Positions 26,590-41,574 of a stretch of 64,000 bases of DNA are shown here, piece after piece. Within the stretch, counting starts at the first letter, position 1. Every line of letters starts with the position of its first letter. The position numbers and the translations under genes were made by a program. The notes beneath the pieces are model-generated. The model did no database searches. It was not told the origin of the DNA and worked only from the letters and a program-made list of their open reading frames with translations. The stretch is from Amblyornis subalaris. Lineage: Eukaryota > Chordata > Aves > Passeriformes > Ptilonorhynchidae. The stretch spans positions 915,383-979,382 of the forward strand of contig JACAXG010000008.1 in NCBI GenBank assembly GCA_018881555.1. Direction: 5' to 3'.

Positions 26590-27090
26590 ATCAAAACGCA
26601 GAGCCTGGTTATTGCTGCCTCCGGAGCTGCCCATCAGTGCTGTGAGACTCAACGGAGGCATTTGCTGCCTCTCGCCCTGCTCCACGCGAGGAAGGAGACG
26701 TGGAGGAGCTCGCAGCTCCCTCATCTCCGCACGAGGAAGCCACAAGGCAGCCCGTAAACACAAGGCCGAATTTGCGACCAACGCTGCCTCCCGCCAGCCT
26801 CCCGACGGCCCCGGGGCGGGGAGCGCATCCAGGCGGGAATTCGCGGTGTGTCACCGCCCCGGTCGCCCCGCAGGGAGCGGGCCCCGGGAATGCTGTGTGA
26901 CATTCCTGGCCGAGCCCAGGGACACGGGCTGGGCTCCGGGCAGCCCCCGAGCCCCCAGACACTGCCGGGCACGCGGCCCGGGCTGTTCCTCGCTCGGGTC
27001 TGAGCCAGACCAAACCCGGAGCCGGGGCTGGGGTCCGGCTGTGCACACGCGGCCACTGCCAGCGGGGACATCCAGAGGCCCTGACCTCTC
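26590..27090. promoter_or_regulatory. Intronic CpG-island-like block
   Basis: I count roughly 40 CpG dinucleotides in about 400 bp. A perfect GC box (GGGGCGGGG) lies at 26813-26821. Sequence on either side is AT-rich and CpG-poor. Such an island inside an intron could mark an internal promoter for a short GRM7 or antisense transcript, but no TATA box, first exon or start codon could be tied to it. Local GC bias is the alternative. Confidence 0.35.
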
Positions 27091-27099
27091 TTTCTTACC

Positions 27100-27660
27100 T
27101 TCAGTCATTATCAGATTTCATCTTCCAGTCAATAAAACCTGCTAAAACAACATCGATTTGGAAGTTCTGGAGAATCAAATCAGTTGACTTCCTTGGTCCT
27201 CCAATTAAGGCACCAGAATAAATCTTAACTACTCCCTAATACCAGTTTTCACAAGACTTTCTTCAGCTGTAATCACGTTTAAGCACCTTGGCTAAACTAA
27301 TTGATTTCCATTGCTTTTACTTACCACCACCTAACACAATCCGTGCAGAGCTTTCCAGAGCATCTCCTCTCCAACTTACTGGTGAATTACTGCTGCTGGT
27401 TCCGTTGTTAAAGCAGGATCTGTTCCACTACTAAAAAGAGCTATCTTGTCTCCAAATTATATTTAATTATCTCCATTAAACATTACAGGCTGCTCTGATG
27501 CTGGAAATGTAAATCAGAGGGAACAAGAGGAAGATGATAGCATATTGTTCATCACATGTTTTGTCCTCCCACTCCCTCTGCACTCTCTTAAATAAGTGTC
27601 TCTAGAGGTAAGGCCAACGCACATCTTGTGAACACTCCAGTTATTCAATTTACAATACAC
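27100..27660. other. AT-rich, repeat-free intronic block
   Basis: It is CpG-poor and has AATTAAGGCACC, TAAACTAATTGATTTCC and TATATTTAATTATCTCC. It flanks the CpG-rich block. It looks like conserved non-coding sequence, but this is unproven. Confidence 0.25.
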
Positions 27661-29454
27661 ACATTATTTTTTACCGGTGAAACCATGAGGCTCAGGGGCA
27701 TGGGCAGGGTTAAACCTCAGCTTTCCCTGCTGCGGCAGAGGCAGTTAAGGGCTGAATGGCTGTTGTTTAATGAGCAATTAACGGTGTAAGAAAAGCTGCT
27801 ATTGCTGAGTGAGCAACCCCTCCTTTGTAAATGCGAGTTTCACCTCATTCTCCACCTGGGCTTTGTCACCACAGACACTTCAGCCGTTCAAAGGCCGAGC
27901 GCCAACACAGACTGAATAATCTCTCGGTGAAACCCTGCCGTCATTAGTGGGCAAGTGCTAATCCCGAGAAGCCCTTCAGAAACGCTTGACCGCGACCGAG
28001 GTCACCGAGGCTCTGCTGCCCACGGGCTGACCCGTCCGCAGGGACGTGGCCTGGAAATAGCCAGGTGAGGGAGCTTGTCCTGTAAAATCCGCTGCGGGTT
28101 CACGTCCAGGTGCTGCCCACCCCCCTGCCAGCCCCACCGCTCGCTTTGGGAAGGCAAACGTGCAGGTGTGCAGTGTCTGCTGCCGAGACCGTGCAGAGCT
28201 GGGCCCGTCACCCACGGCAAAGACTAAGGCAAAGATGGAAACGATGCCAAAGCACCGAACTGCGGAAGGAAAAGGCCTTCCTTGGTTGTCTTCCACACTC
28301 NCCTGGTGACACTCGTGGGGTGGCTATGGGCAGAGGGGTCACCTGGCTGCTCGCCCCAAACCCTGGGCATCGTGGATGTGTGGGGACAGCTCCAGCCCCA
28401 GCTCTGCTCTGTGCCTCCCCCAGCCACTGCGAGGGCAGGGCTGCCCCCCGAGATCCCTTCTTTAATGGGGAAACCAGTAAAAACATCATCTCTGACCTCT
28501 GCCTCCTCTATCAGAGCAGCTCCTCTCATGGCACTCACGGACTAAACTCCTTCCCTTTGGGAGCCTCTCCTTTGTCCCAAGGCACGGATCCCCCGGCAGC
28601 AGTTCCCAGTACTCTGTGCTCCATACACACCCCCCGGGCCCCTGAGGCTGCTGGGGACACAGGGACCCGCTGGACCCTGGGTCAGGCACTGGGGGATGGG
28701 GACCCCTCCTCCCAGCACAGCCAGGCCAAACGGTGTCGGGGTGGCCTGGCCAGGGAGCACGGACGTGTCCCTGGGGCTGTGGCCCTTCCCCAGCACTGAT
28801 CCCCCCAGGGTTCTGCCCAGCCGATGGGTGCAGCACCCCAGCTCTGCTGCTGCAGGGAAGGATCCTCACCGGCTCCTTGTCCAAATTCCCTTGGACGAAA
28901 CAAACACAGATTTTAAAGAGCTGTTATTTCAAAATGCAGAAATATAAACATGCCCCAAATCACTTTTGACATGCTACAGTTGGGACACAAATTTTTTGCT
29001 TCAGTCTACAAGAATTCATTGTTGTTTCTCTTTAACCTTCTGCTAAGCTTATGCCTCAAAGACAAAACACGAGGCAATTTCTGTGACTGAGCATGATGGT
29101 TTCTACTTTTATTATTATTACATGCCTGCTTAAACCATTAAAACAACAAATAAATCCTTCAAGTCAATATTTTTGCGTCCATCTCATATGTATAGAGAAA
29201 CCTGCTTCTTGCTCTGCATTAAATTGGCCCTGCTAGACTGAAAATGCTCTTTGCAAAGCTCTTTTCTGCCTCTGCAAACCCAGTATTGGGCACTGGGATG
29301 CACAGAGGGCCTGGAGTTCTGGTGTTAGAGGATNTTTCTCAGAGCCAACTGCAGCCATCCCCATGATCAGCAGGGGCCGTGCTTTGCAATGGGGACATTC
29401 CCTCANCAGTGCCTGCAACTTCGGAATTTTTACTGATTTTGGAGGAAGATTTTG

Positions 29455-29685
29455 CCTGAAGGAGGGGAGATTTAGATTGGATATCAGGAAGAAATTCCTC
29501 CCTGTGAGGGTGGTGAGGCCCTGGCACAGGNTGNCCAGAGAAGCTGTGGCTGCCCCATCCCTGGAAGTGTCCAAGGCCAGGTTGGAGCGACCTGGGATAG
29601 CANAAGGTGTCCCTGCCCACGGCAGGGGTGGGACNGGATGGGCTTTAAGGTCCCTTCCAACCCAAACCATGCCATGATTCTCTGA
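29455..29685 (+). mobile_element. CR1 LINE 3' end
   Basis: It reads in CR1 sense: GAGATTTAGATTGGATATCA, TTCCTCCCTGTGAGGGTGGT, GGCTGCCCCATCCCTGGAAG and GGCTTTAAGGTCCCTTCCAA, ending CCATGATTCT. It contains four ambiguous bases. It is opposite to GRM7 and 5'-truncated. Confidence 0.93.
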
Positions 29686-30672
29686 CTGGCTGGCTGCAAA
29701 GCTGAATGTTCTGTTCATTCCACCCTGGTTTGGAGCAGGATGCTCCCGTGGCACTGCCCGTGGGGAGTCACTGCCACGCCCACCCCACAAGCTTGCCCTG
29801 ACCAAACCAATGGCACAACTTCACCTGACTGTTCCTGCTCCTCTCCTGGCAGTTTTCTTTGCTCCTTCCATTTCGTTCCTGTTTATTCTAAAACAAACAG
29901 GAGAAATTTCCCGCTCCAGCTGTGAGCCCAGAGCACAGGCAGTGAAGGATGCTCCTTCTGCACGAGGCTGCTTCATTTGGGGCCCTTTGCAGGCTTTTCA
30001 TAACCCACTCACAGGAGACGACAAAAGTGCTTAAGGACCAATTCTTGCTGCTGAAAGCCTTGATCAGACCAAACCCCGACTCCGGCATCCAAGTTCAGCA
30101 AGAAAATTGCGAAACATCTGCATAACTCACATTGTATTGAATAAGCCCTTCGCGGTTTTCCTTTTGTTCCTGNATGAGCTGGGAATCAGCAGCCATTATT
30201 TCTGACTCCAAACACCATTATTTTGTTTGAGCAATACCCGGGGGGCTCAGGGCCTGCCTGTGCTCTGCTCTCACAAATGTGCCTGCAGCTCCCGGCGCTG
30301 GGCTGGCACCGCGTGCCTCGAGCCGCAGGGATGCTCTGCAAAGGCGACTAACCCCGCTCCAAACAAAGCGGCACGAACGGGAGCTGAGGCTTTCTGCACC
30401 AAAGACCGCACTGAACCGTATCCCACAGACCCAGCAGAGCACCCTGTCCCCTGGCCGCCTCTGGGGACAATCCTACAGGGACTGGCACAGGGAATGGCCT
30501 CCCAGTGCCACCCAGAATATCCCACCCCGATCCCTGAAATGGGACTCTCCTCAAAATGAACGCTGGGAGAGAATCAGGGTTGCAGGAATGGATCAGTCCC
30601 TCTGGGAAACCACATCATCCTTGTGATACCCTAAACCTCACACGCACAGGGAGTGCAAAACGTTCATTAAAG

Positions 30673-30790
30673 TCATAGAATCACCCTTGGGATCAGCAAG
30701 TCTCATCATCAGCCCAGCAGCACCACCACGTTCACCACAGAACCACATCAAGTGCCACACTCAGGCTGGCTTTGAACACGCTCAAGGATG
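30673..30790 (-). mobile_element. Degraded CR1 fragment
   Basis: It begins TCATAGAATCACCCTTGGGA and continues with ACCACATCAAGTGCCACACT, which corresponds to the reversed 3' end of a CR1 Y-like type. Strong divergence suggests an old insertion. Confidence 0.65.
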
Positions 30791-31756
30791 GTTTCACGAT
30801 GCTTGTGGAAACAATTGTCACAAACTGAAGCTATCTGCAAAGACATTCAAACAAACTTACCCTTCCCTGTTTGGAGCAAATAATTTTATAATAAATTCCT
30901 TTTTAACTAACTTTGAAGAGCTGTTCTGTAATTATACAGCCACCCCTTGCTCCTGTACGTGGCTACCCCGAGCCCAGCACCGCTCGGAGTGGCAATCCCA
31001 AGGCAGGGCTTTGCAGGGCTCAGATTTTCCCGTGGCTGCCTCAGGAACGCAGCAAACTGGAAAAACTCCCCCAGTCCCGCCCAGCTGCGTGGCATGGTCG
31101 ATGCAAGAGCTCTGCTGGGGAAATTATGTTGTCAGCTCAAGTGAGTTTGACATTCAGAGATATCACAACGCAAGCAAAGAGAAAAGTTTCATCAACACAG
31201 TAATTACGGCTCTGGACTCCACGGAGCCGCAATTATTTCCCGGTGAGGGGCTGTCAGTTTGTGCTGCAGATAAAAACTGTTGATAGGGCTGCCGGGGGCC
31301 CGTGCAGAGATGGCTTTTCAGATGTAAAACCCTCCTGGCAATTCTACATCTTCTAAAAAAAAATGAGGAACAAAAAAGTACATGTCAACACTATGCATTA
31401 AACACCTACACGTTTTTTCCTATAAAAATTGTGTTGCTTTTTAGCCAGAGGCAGTTAAGAATGCACTAGAAATTCCAGGGGAAAAAAAGAGACCTTTCTT
31501 CCCCGCTTTTCCTTTTTTGAAGTCATCTGTGTGCTCAGGACAGGGGCGGCTGTGGCCTGCACAGAGGTGGTGACCCTGAGAGCCATGGGCAAGTGCCTCT
31601 GCCACAGCTGGGCTCACAACAAGCCAGGAGAAAAGGCACCAAAAATACTCCTAAATCCGCTGTTCCGGCCAGTTGGAGATTGTCCAGAGTTGGGGTTAAC
31701 TGGTCAGAATGGGAATACAGAAGGCTGAGGAGGAGGAGCTGGTTCTGACTCCCAGT

Positions 31757-32010
31757 GCTGCACCAGTGCCATGGAGGGAGGGTCAGGTGAGATATCAGGG
31801 AAAGGTTCTTCCCCCAGAGGGTGGTGGGCACTGAACAGGCTCCCCAGGGAATGGGCACAGCCCCGAGGCTGCCAGAGCTCCAGGAGCGTTTGGACAACGC
31901 TCCCAGGGATGCACAGGTGGGATTGTTGGGGTGTCTGTGCAGGGCTAGGGTTGGACTGGATGATCCTTGAGGGTCCCTTCCAGCTCAGGATGTTCTGAGA
32001 TTCTGTGATT
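31757..32010 (+). mobile_element. CR1 LINE 3' end, second subfamily
   Basis: The plus strand reads CCCCCAGAGGGTGGTGGGCA, GGCTCCCCAGGGAATGGGCA, GGATGCACAGGTGGGATTGT and TTGGACTGGATGATCCTTGA, and ends at GATTCTGTGATT. The wording differs from the majority subfamily in this window. It is oriented against GRM7. Confidence 0.9.
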
Positions 32011-35000
32011 TTCACCCCTATAATGCCCTCTCCTTTCTGGGTTCCATTTATTTTCCCATCTTCCACATAATTTTTTCTCTGTCTCCTCAGCACAGCTGGG
32101 AATGGAAAAGGCTGGAATTATCAGAGCAAAGAGATCCCTCACCGCCAACATCAGACATCAAAGAGGCCACTCAGAGACTTCAGAGGGTCCCTGGGTGACG
32201 CAGAGCCCCGTGGGGACACGAACTGAGTCACTCCTGCCCCGATAAACCCACCCCGTGTGAGACAGCACACACAGCCACGTGCACTGGTACTGCTGCATCA
32301 TGGAAATACCTGCCTCAATCATTGCAAACGTCACCAAATGAACTGACTGTTAATTATCTTCCAGCTTCCCCTCTCCCTGCCCGTCAGGAGCTCCATGTGA
32401 GCAGGAGCACAGCCACGGTGCCTGCTCCACCTGCCTCTGCTGGTGGCTGCTGGGATGAGCCCCCCCTCCTCCTCAGGTAATTATGTGGAACACGATTGTG
32501 GCCTTGGGCTCTGCCTGCTCAGTGTTTGCAATTAGATTTTACTACAAAAGTACATATTAACATTAAAGGAGCATTACAATGCAGCAAATGTGATAAACCA
32601 GAGCAACGTTACGTGTGCCTTCTGCTTCTGTTCTTTCAAGAATCATAATCACCATTAATTTATGGTCTTCTGAGGAGGATCTAATTACTCCAATCAGCCC
32701 TTATTTCACTCAGAGTGTGCACGTGTGCTGTTCCCTGCCTTTCAATACCTGCCTTGACAATAGAGACAACTCAGATCTGCATTTTCAGGGGTCCTGCAGC
32801 CTCCCCCTCGCCTGGCTGAACATGNGTCTGACTTTGGGCAGGTGCTTGGATGGGGATCCCCCAGGTGGGATCAAGCACAGGTAAAAATCCCTTTCCCGGG
32901 AGAGCCCTGACTTGGGAATACAATGAAGCACTGTGGGTAATCTATTTATTACCAAAATGTCTTTGTTTGTTCATGACACCACCTTGAAGAGCAGCGGTGT
33001 CACCTCCCCCAGCCTGGCCAAGCCCTGGGTGAACAATTCTGCCCATTTTGAGTCACCAAATGTTCCCCTCGGGCACATCCTGCACAGCCACAACCCAAAC
33101 CAGCTCCGAGTGTTCTTCAAAGCATGGCCCCAGCCCAGAGGTACATCCCGTGTTCTGTCCTGGATCCCGGAGCCGAGCAGCCTCCCCGATCCCGATGACA
33201 GCCACACTGGTGCTCCATGAGAGCAGGAGCAGCCCCACCTCACAGCCCCCTCTGTGCCCCCGGGGCCAGCAGCCAANCCCCAGCCAGCCCTGGGCAGGAA
33301 CAGGGCCAGAGCAGGGCCCCACAGCACCAATCCCAGCCCTTTCTCACCCCACCCCATCCCACGAGTTTCCTACCCAAGCTCCAGTTTGGCTTTCCCTCCG
33401 TGAGCCCCAACCAGCCCTGTCATGTCAAACAGAAGTATCGAGTTCCTGTTTCAGGGTTAAATCATTAGCAACAGTGACACATTAAAAGCCTTTTAATTTG
33501 GCTGGTTCTGACCAGTAACAGCCTCCCTTTCCATCGGGAAGGCCAAATGAATGCAGGGGGTAATAAAGTAAATCTCACTGAGAACTTTGCTGAGAAGCTG
33601 TGCTTAAAATTTTTCATTAGCTCTACAGAAATTAAAATTGAAACTCTATAGACACTCAAAGGTTTTCACAAGGGTTTTTATACACTTTTCAGCAGTGTTG
33701 TTANATAACCTGATAAAAACCTAGGCCAGGATCGTTTTTGTAATGAAGGTTATCAGCCTTCCAAAAATTCCACCGATTATTTCACTTCTAGATTTCAAAG
33801 AACACCTAATTTCTCCTCAATTAAAATGCAGAACTCCAGTACTGCACAAAAGTGGATTTTATGGAATACTCTGTGCTTGGAGGATCTCCAGACCTCACAG
33901 CTCCAGCCTGGAGGGCCTGAACTGCAATGAGGTGAAGCTGCTCTTCAGTTCAGGCTTGACTCAGGTCAACTCCAATGTCAGATCCCTAAATTCCAGGGTG
34001 TTCTCAGGGATACAACTGAGGCTGGATAAAATGAAGGACTTAAGCGTCTGAATATGCAGATCCCAAAGATAATAAAGTGATGGGTGAAGTGAAAAGGCAT
34101 CAATGAGAGAAAATACTGTTATCAGAATCCTTCTTTAAACAAAAGCCACAATCCACCACTGTCCATGTGTGAGCCCCAAATCATGGCAGATTGAGTCTCA
34201 AAGCCTGATTTTCTCCACAATCCAACAGTGTAAAACTCCAACAAATGTTGCATTAAATTCCTCATAACTCCCAAATCCACATATGTAGAGTTGCTATAGC
34301 AACTGTCAGCTCAAGCCTTCCCAGGGGAGAAAATAAAAGTGTGTCCTACCTGGCTAATTGGTATTTGTGTTACAGGGAATTGAAGGGTAACTTAGTTTCA
34401 CCAAAAAATAGAACATAGACTGAAGTGCTCCTGTGCTAATGTGACATTACCTGATCTGAACAAGGATCCACTTTGCATGTGCCTTCAAATTATAGTATTT
34501 ATGGAACATTCAACACAATAAGGAAAAGCGTTGCTGCCAAATAGGCCTGACTTCTCCTGCTTATTGATTTGAGCAAAAAGGGCATTGAAAAAAAATGGAG
34601 AAACAACAAGGAAGGTGGAAGAGTTGATGGGATTAGGAACGTCAAAATTCATAGTGATTGTATTAGAAAAACCCACACACACCCCCCCCCCAAACCCAAC
34701 AGCTTACAACCAAAAGTTCATGCCAAAACCACCTGATGGAAGGTGATGACTCCATGGTCAACCTTTCCCTATTTCTCATCACTCCAGGAAATATAAAGTA
34801 GGATGACCACATAGACAACAGTCATCCCTCACTCAGAGTCACGATTAGAACTTTTTTAACTTNAAAAAAGTCCTGAAAATCATTCAAGAAAAGATCCCAC
34901 TTGCAGGATATATTCAGGAGCACGTTGACAGTTTTCACTGGCTTGTAAACACATCCAGAAACGAATTATTTTAATCTTAGCACAATTACTAAATAAAAGC

Positions 35001-36324
35001 AATCACAGCTCCAAGGCAGCAGAACCTCTGTGAAACATGGAAATGTAACAATGACATCTCTCTCTNTATCAGTCCAACGACACAATTTGAGCAAACGAGA
35101 TCTGGGGGGAATATTGCACGTACACAAGCACATCTGCAGCAGTTAGAGAGCACAGGCACAGCCTGCAGACCTGTGGGACAACGATCCCTTTCCTCCTGAC
35201 GGGTACAGCTCTGCAAATCCCCAGACTGTGCTGCTTGTCCCGGGGCTGGGGAGCAGAGGCAGCTCCCATCCCTCTGTGCAGCAGGGCCTGCCACGAGACA
35301 CCCCCCGAGGGGCAGCCTTGCCAGGACAGGGATGGACTGTCCAGTGTCACACCCTCAGATCCAGGACACTAATGCAAGGAACAGCGTGTGGGTAACTGTG
35401 TGTGGGGACGTCACAATCAGGGCTGAGCAGAGGCAGGAGAAAGGGAAGAGAGTGGCAAGAACCCCCCTCACCCCACCAAGGCTACTGAGCACAACCCTAC
35501 AGGGAACTCCTCCTGCCCTGCTGATCTCTGTGCCCCACAGCAAAACACCCAAATCCAACACTCCCAGTCTCCTACTGCGTCTTTGCTGTGCAAGTGTTGT
35601 TAAAACGAGAGATTATTCCCCAAACCTCACTTAAAATTCAGGATGTGCTTTTTATCTCAGGTACCTTTCCAGGAGATTCTCCTGCAAATGAGGAGGAGGA
35701 GTGGGAGGAAGCACCTGTGGAATGGCACCTGTTTCATGGCTGAGGATGCTCCACAGGGATGGGGCAGGGGAACTTCCATCACCTGTCTCAGCCACCTTCT
35801 AATATTCACTTAGTCACAAACACAAATTACACGACAAAGGTTAAAAAAATAATTAGTGTTGAAAAGCATTGCTTTTCCTAACAATAAATTGGCTTTTATG
35901 GACAGTATTTAAGANCTCAACATATCTCATTGATTTTGCTAGAGATGCTTTTCCCCTTCAGTTTGCTTGTGCCATTCAAGTATTGACTCTGGAAATCTGC
36001 ACCTGTGTAAGTTTTAAAAAAAACTTACACTACAAGAGAGACTAATAATAAAAAATCAAACTATTCCTGCCACTGTGAGGTGACGTTCCCAAGCGCGTGA
36101 GAGCACGTCACACGCTCTGCTGCTCTTTTCAGGATCTGGGGAAGAAAACCAACGAAAATAAGAAACCTCGAGAAATGAAAGCATGCCTTGGTGACACCAG
36201 GTTAATGTCCAACACATCTGCTGGGACACGGCCCAGCAGGGCTGTCCTGCCAGGAACAGCCTCCCCTGGCAGCAGCACAGGCAGTGCCACCCTGTGGGGC
36301 CAGCCCGGGTCCCACCGTGCGGGG

Positions 36325-36352
36325 CGGGGCAGGGCAGGGCAGGGCAGGGCAC
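36325..36352. repeat. 5-bp G-rich repeat
   Basis: There are about five copies of GCAGG, preceded by GGGGCGGGGCAGG, in a short GC-rich stretch of intron 8. Confidence 0.8.
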
Positions 36353-36829
36353 ACCCAGGTCCCTGTGTCACACCAGGGACAGGCACGGGGACACGGCCCC
36401 GATCAGACCCAGCAACCCCTCACTGCACTGCCCTGCTCTGGAAAGGAGCTGCAATCCCAAACAGGCCAAAGGACACCAGGAGGCTGCAGGGATGGGTTAA
36501 CCCCCAGGGCAGAGCTGTGCTTCCCACAGGACACATCCCACACACCCATCCCTTCCCGTTTTCCCACTGCCCTACTCTGATTCTGCCTCAGCGTGGGTGA
36601 TGGATTCACCCCAGCTCACCTGCCCTGGCAGAGCCACCCCTGCTCCTCTCCAGAGCCTGTGGCATCGACTCTGGAATTGCTGGAACACCTCTTCAGGGCC
36701 ACTTGGATTCTGGCAACATCCCCACACACCCACAGAGCATTTAAATCAGTTTTGTTGTCAAAAGCAATGACACAGGAGTGCAAAAGCTGCGTCTCATCCC
36801 TGCAGTCCCTCAAACGTTCAGATGAACAA

Positions 36830-36868
36830 GCTGGGCAGGGGCTGGGCAGGGGCTGGGCAGGGGCTGGG
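36830..36868. repeat. 11-bp G-rich tandem repeat
   Basis: There are between three and four copies of GGGCTGGGCAG on the plus strand within intron 8. It may form a local G-rich structure; nothing else distinguishes it. Confidence 0.85.
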
Positions 36869-36995
36869 CACCATCCCCTGTCCTTAGCCCCACACACCCA
36901 CTGACCCTTCGGCTGAGATGGTTTTGAGGGTGAGCAGCAGCTCAGAGCTGAGCAGTCTGTGATCCCCTCTTCTTCACAGGGACTCCTCCCTAGAG

Positions 36996-37250
36996 TTCAT
37001 AGAATCCCAGAAGGTTTGGGGTGGAAGGGACCTTAAAGCCCATTCAGTGCCACCCCTGCCATGGGCAGGGACACCTTCTGCTATCTCAGGTTGCTCCAAG
37101 CCCCATCCAGCCTGGCCTTGGACACTTCCAGGGATGGGGCAGCCACAGCTTCTCTGGGAAACCTGTGCCAGGGCCTCCCCACCCTCACAGGGAACAATTC
37201 CTTCCACATCTCCAGGCTAAACCTCCCCTCCCTCAGCTTCAAGCNATTGA
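36996..37250 (-). mobile_element. CR1 LINE 3' end
   Basis: This is a long reversed CR1 3' segment beginning with CATAGAATCCCAGAAGGTTT, the reverse of the typical ATTCTATG end. It runs through GGACACTTCCAGGGATGGGG and CCTCCCCACCCTCACAGGGA to GCTAAACCTCCCCTCC. It is 5'-truncated and non-coding. Confidence 0.93.
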
Positions 37251-38262
37251 GTGGCTTTCTGTCAAACACACACTAAAGGAAGGATCTTTATGAGCAAAGG
37301 CCTGGCCCNATTCCTGTCCCCAGAACTGTGTCCTGGTCCTTGAAGGTTACACCAGCACTTTTAGGATATAAATCATATATAGGGAAACACAACCCCCAAA
37401 GCTGGACAATGCCCAGACATGGAGCAAGAGCTCCGTGAGCCCTGTATCACAGCCAAGGAAACTCAGGGAATGGTTAAATGTGGGAAGGACAACCATATTC
37501 CACATCCATGGGAATCGATGTGCTGCCTTACCAATCTAAGCCTAGAAATCACAACTGACCTATAAATCACAACCATTTTTTGACAGTGGACAAAAAACAG
37601 ATTGAGTAATCTCAAGCTGTAAAAAAGTCTGAAATCTGCTTCTACCATGTGCCACCTCCCATGTAACTCCTGTTTCATCTCCATCCTGGAGAAACTCGGA
37701 TTTCTGGCCTTCCTCACACCCCACCTGCCTCCACCTGCTGCAAATGCTGCTGCTTGAATTATTCACCTTTTATGAATTACCTGCAGCACATTTCTAGCTT
37801 TTTTTGTTGTTGTTGGAGGTGTTATTCCCTATCCTGAACAAGGCAGGTGTTTTCAATATGCCTTCCACCAAACAACATTATGCTTGTATTTATCGATAAA
37901 ATAAAATAAATCCATACACTGAAACCCACAGTGTTATATATAACCCCATTCCTCAGTTTAAAAGATTGTGCTGCATGAGACTTTCCAGCAGGTGCAATTT
38001 CCATTTCAGCACAGACGTGTGTGGCTCTGCTAAAGCACAATATTTTCCAGAGGAAATATCTGACAGGAAATCAGTAGCAAGCACCAAAAAAGGGCAGTCC
38101 CTGCACCCNCACCCAAAAAAAGTGACAGAAAAGAGAGCAGAGCAGCAAAGCTCCTGCAGCTGCAGCTCTGTGCAGGGCAGGAGGGGCAAAGGCTCTGGGC
38201 CAGCACTGGGGCTTGGGTCTGTGTCCTGGTCCCACAGTCCAGGCCAGCCACGGCTCACTGGG

Positions 38263-38530
38263 GAGCTGGACAGGCTATAGGGACACAGGGACAGACACAG
38301 CGACTGCACCTAAGGGGAGCTGGACAGGCTATAGGGACACAGGGACAGACACAGGGACTGCACCTGAGGGGAGCTGGACAGGCTATAGGGACACAGGGAC
38401 AGACACAGGGNCTGCACCTNAGGGGAGCTGGACAGGCTATAGGGACACAGGGACAGACACAGGGNCTGCACCTNAGGGGAGCTGGACAGGCCTGCAGGGA
38501 CACAGGGACAGACACAGGGACTGCACCAAG
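38263..38530. repeat. 54-bp minisatellite, five copies, open in frame on both strands
   Basis: The unit starts GAGCTGGACAGGCTATAGGG and contains CACAGGGACAGACACAGGG; starts are 54 bp apart (38263, 38317 and on). The first four copies are nearly identical and the fifth has CCTGCAGGG in place of CTATAGGG. As 54 is a multiple of three, each strand can read an 18-residue repeat (plus strand SWTGYRDTGTDTGTAPEG). There is no start context or splice evidence, so this is treated as non-coding. Confidence 0.95.
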
Positions 38531-40265
38531 GCCATNCATGCATGGCCACTGCACAGGGAGGATCACACCAGGGGCTCTGCTGGACAAGACAGAGCAGCTG
38601 TCAGTGCAAGGAGTGGGATGGGCCCCAGCAGCACAGAGCAGCCACTGCTGTCCCTGTCCCCAGTGTCCCCCGTGTCCCCCATGTCCCCGGGCTGGGGCAC
38701 AGCACAGGGAGGGGCTGCTTCCCCTGCCCCACGCCCTCTCCTGCGCTCTGTGTGAGATCAGGTTCACCATCCCCTGCTCTGCTGTCCTACACGGGCTGTG
38801 TAAGAATCCAACGCTTCCAGAGCCCAGGTTTAACTCGGCTCCAGGAGCACACGGAACCCTCAAGCCTTTTCTGCTAAACAACTCCAAACGCTGGCAGCAG
38901 CCTTTGGAATTCTCTGTGTTTGAATATCACCCGGTTAAATCTTTACTGACAACAATTCCAAGCACTTCATCTCAGTCNCCTGCAGGCCCCATTCCCACCC
39001 AGGGAGCCCCAAAGCTGCTCAGCACTCCCCGTGTCAGAGCCAGGTTACAAACACACCCCACTGCAGCCAGAGCTGGTGCTGCTGTTCCTTATCTCTCCCT
39101 GGACAGGGCCACAGAGGCGTTTGAAGTGTTTGTAAGCCTTGGCAGCTCTACTTTCCAGTTGAAATTAATTCCCTCTAGGGATGCAGTGGCTCTGGAAAGC
39201 CCGTGGCAGAGGTGAGAGGACTCCTGGAAACCTCTCCACAACCTCTGTTCCTGCCAGGCCATCCTGGGTGATCCCCTCTTCCCCCAGCAAACTTCCTCCT
39301 GGGGATCCCCTCTCCCACTGAGAGAGCCAAAGCAACTGCCAATCTCTGCAAGCTCCAGAACAGGAAAGAACAAAGCTCTGGTGCAGCCCCTTCCCAGGGA
39401 GAGTCCTGGAGCCACAGCACAGCCCTGCCCCAAGGACCNCGTGGTGTTCCTGCAGCTCCGCTTCAACAGCCCCTCAGTTTCACAGCTGCCCATTTTGGAA
39501 TTACATCCCTGGCTCCAAGAGACCTGCCAGCTGGGATCTGGAATTTGCTCACCCATTGGAAAGACACAATAATCCCACCCACAGCACTGAGCCTGCCCCG
39601 AGAACAAATGTTAAATGAAGACAGAGGTGAAGAGAAGGAACAAGAAGCCAAAGCTCTCTCCTGCACAGGGAAGTGGATTCAGGAATTGGGGATAACAACA
39701 TGCTGCTGCATCCATGCAAGGACTGGGGGGGAGCATTGGAGGCAGGCGAGGATTCAGGAGCACACCGCAGGTAAGGAGGTGGCAGCAGTTCCCTCCAGGC
39801 TGAGGAAGCGGATGGGTCAGGGATGGGGTAGGGGGTGAAACAGTCCGACAGCAGCTCAGGACAGCCCAGTATCTGCCAAATCCCTCTGAAATGACAGCTT
39901 TTCTCCAGAGAGACGTGAAAGTGAATCCCCATTGCTGAGCATCAGCTGCAGGCACGGGAGCTCAGGACAGACTGTTTACACCGTGGTGTAAATGTGCCCT
40001 GGGGCTGTTAAGTGAGCACAGCACTCATCAGGCTCCACACTGCCCTCAGGGCTCAGTTCCAGAGGCACAGGAGTCTGCTTGAGTATTTTTTTACAGTTTT
40101 CTTGCTCACATCTTGTATTCAAAATGATTGAGTTAGGAGATGCCTCTTTCTGGATAATATGACAGCTAATTCCCACTCATCCTACTGAAAAGAAACAATT
40201 GAAATAGATGCAACAATAAAACTAATGGCTAATGTGATTGCTATTGATCATTTGCCGGTTTATCA

Positions 40266-41574
<1,309 letters not shown>

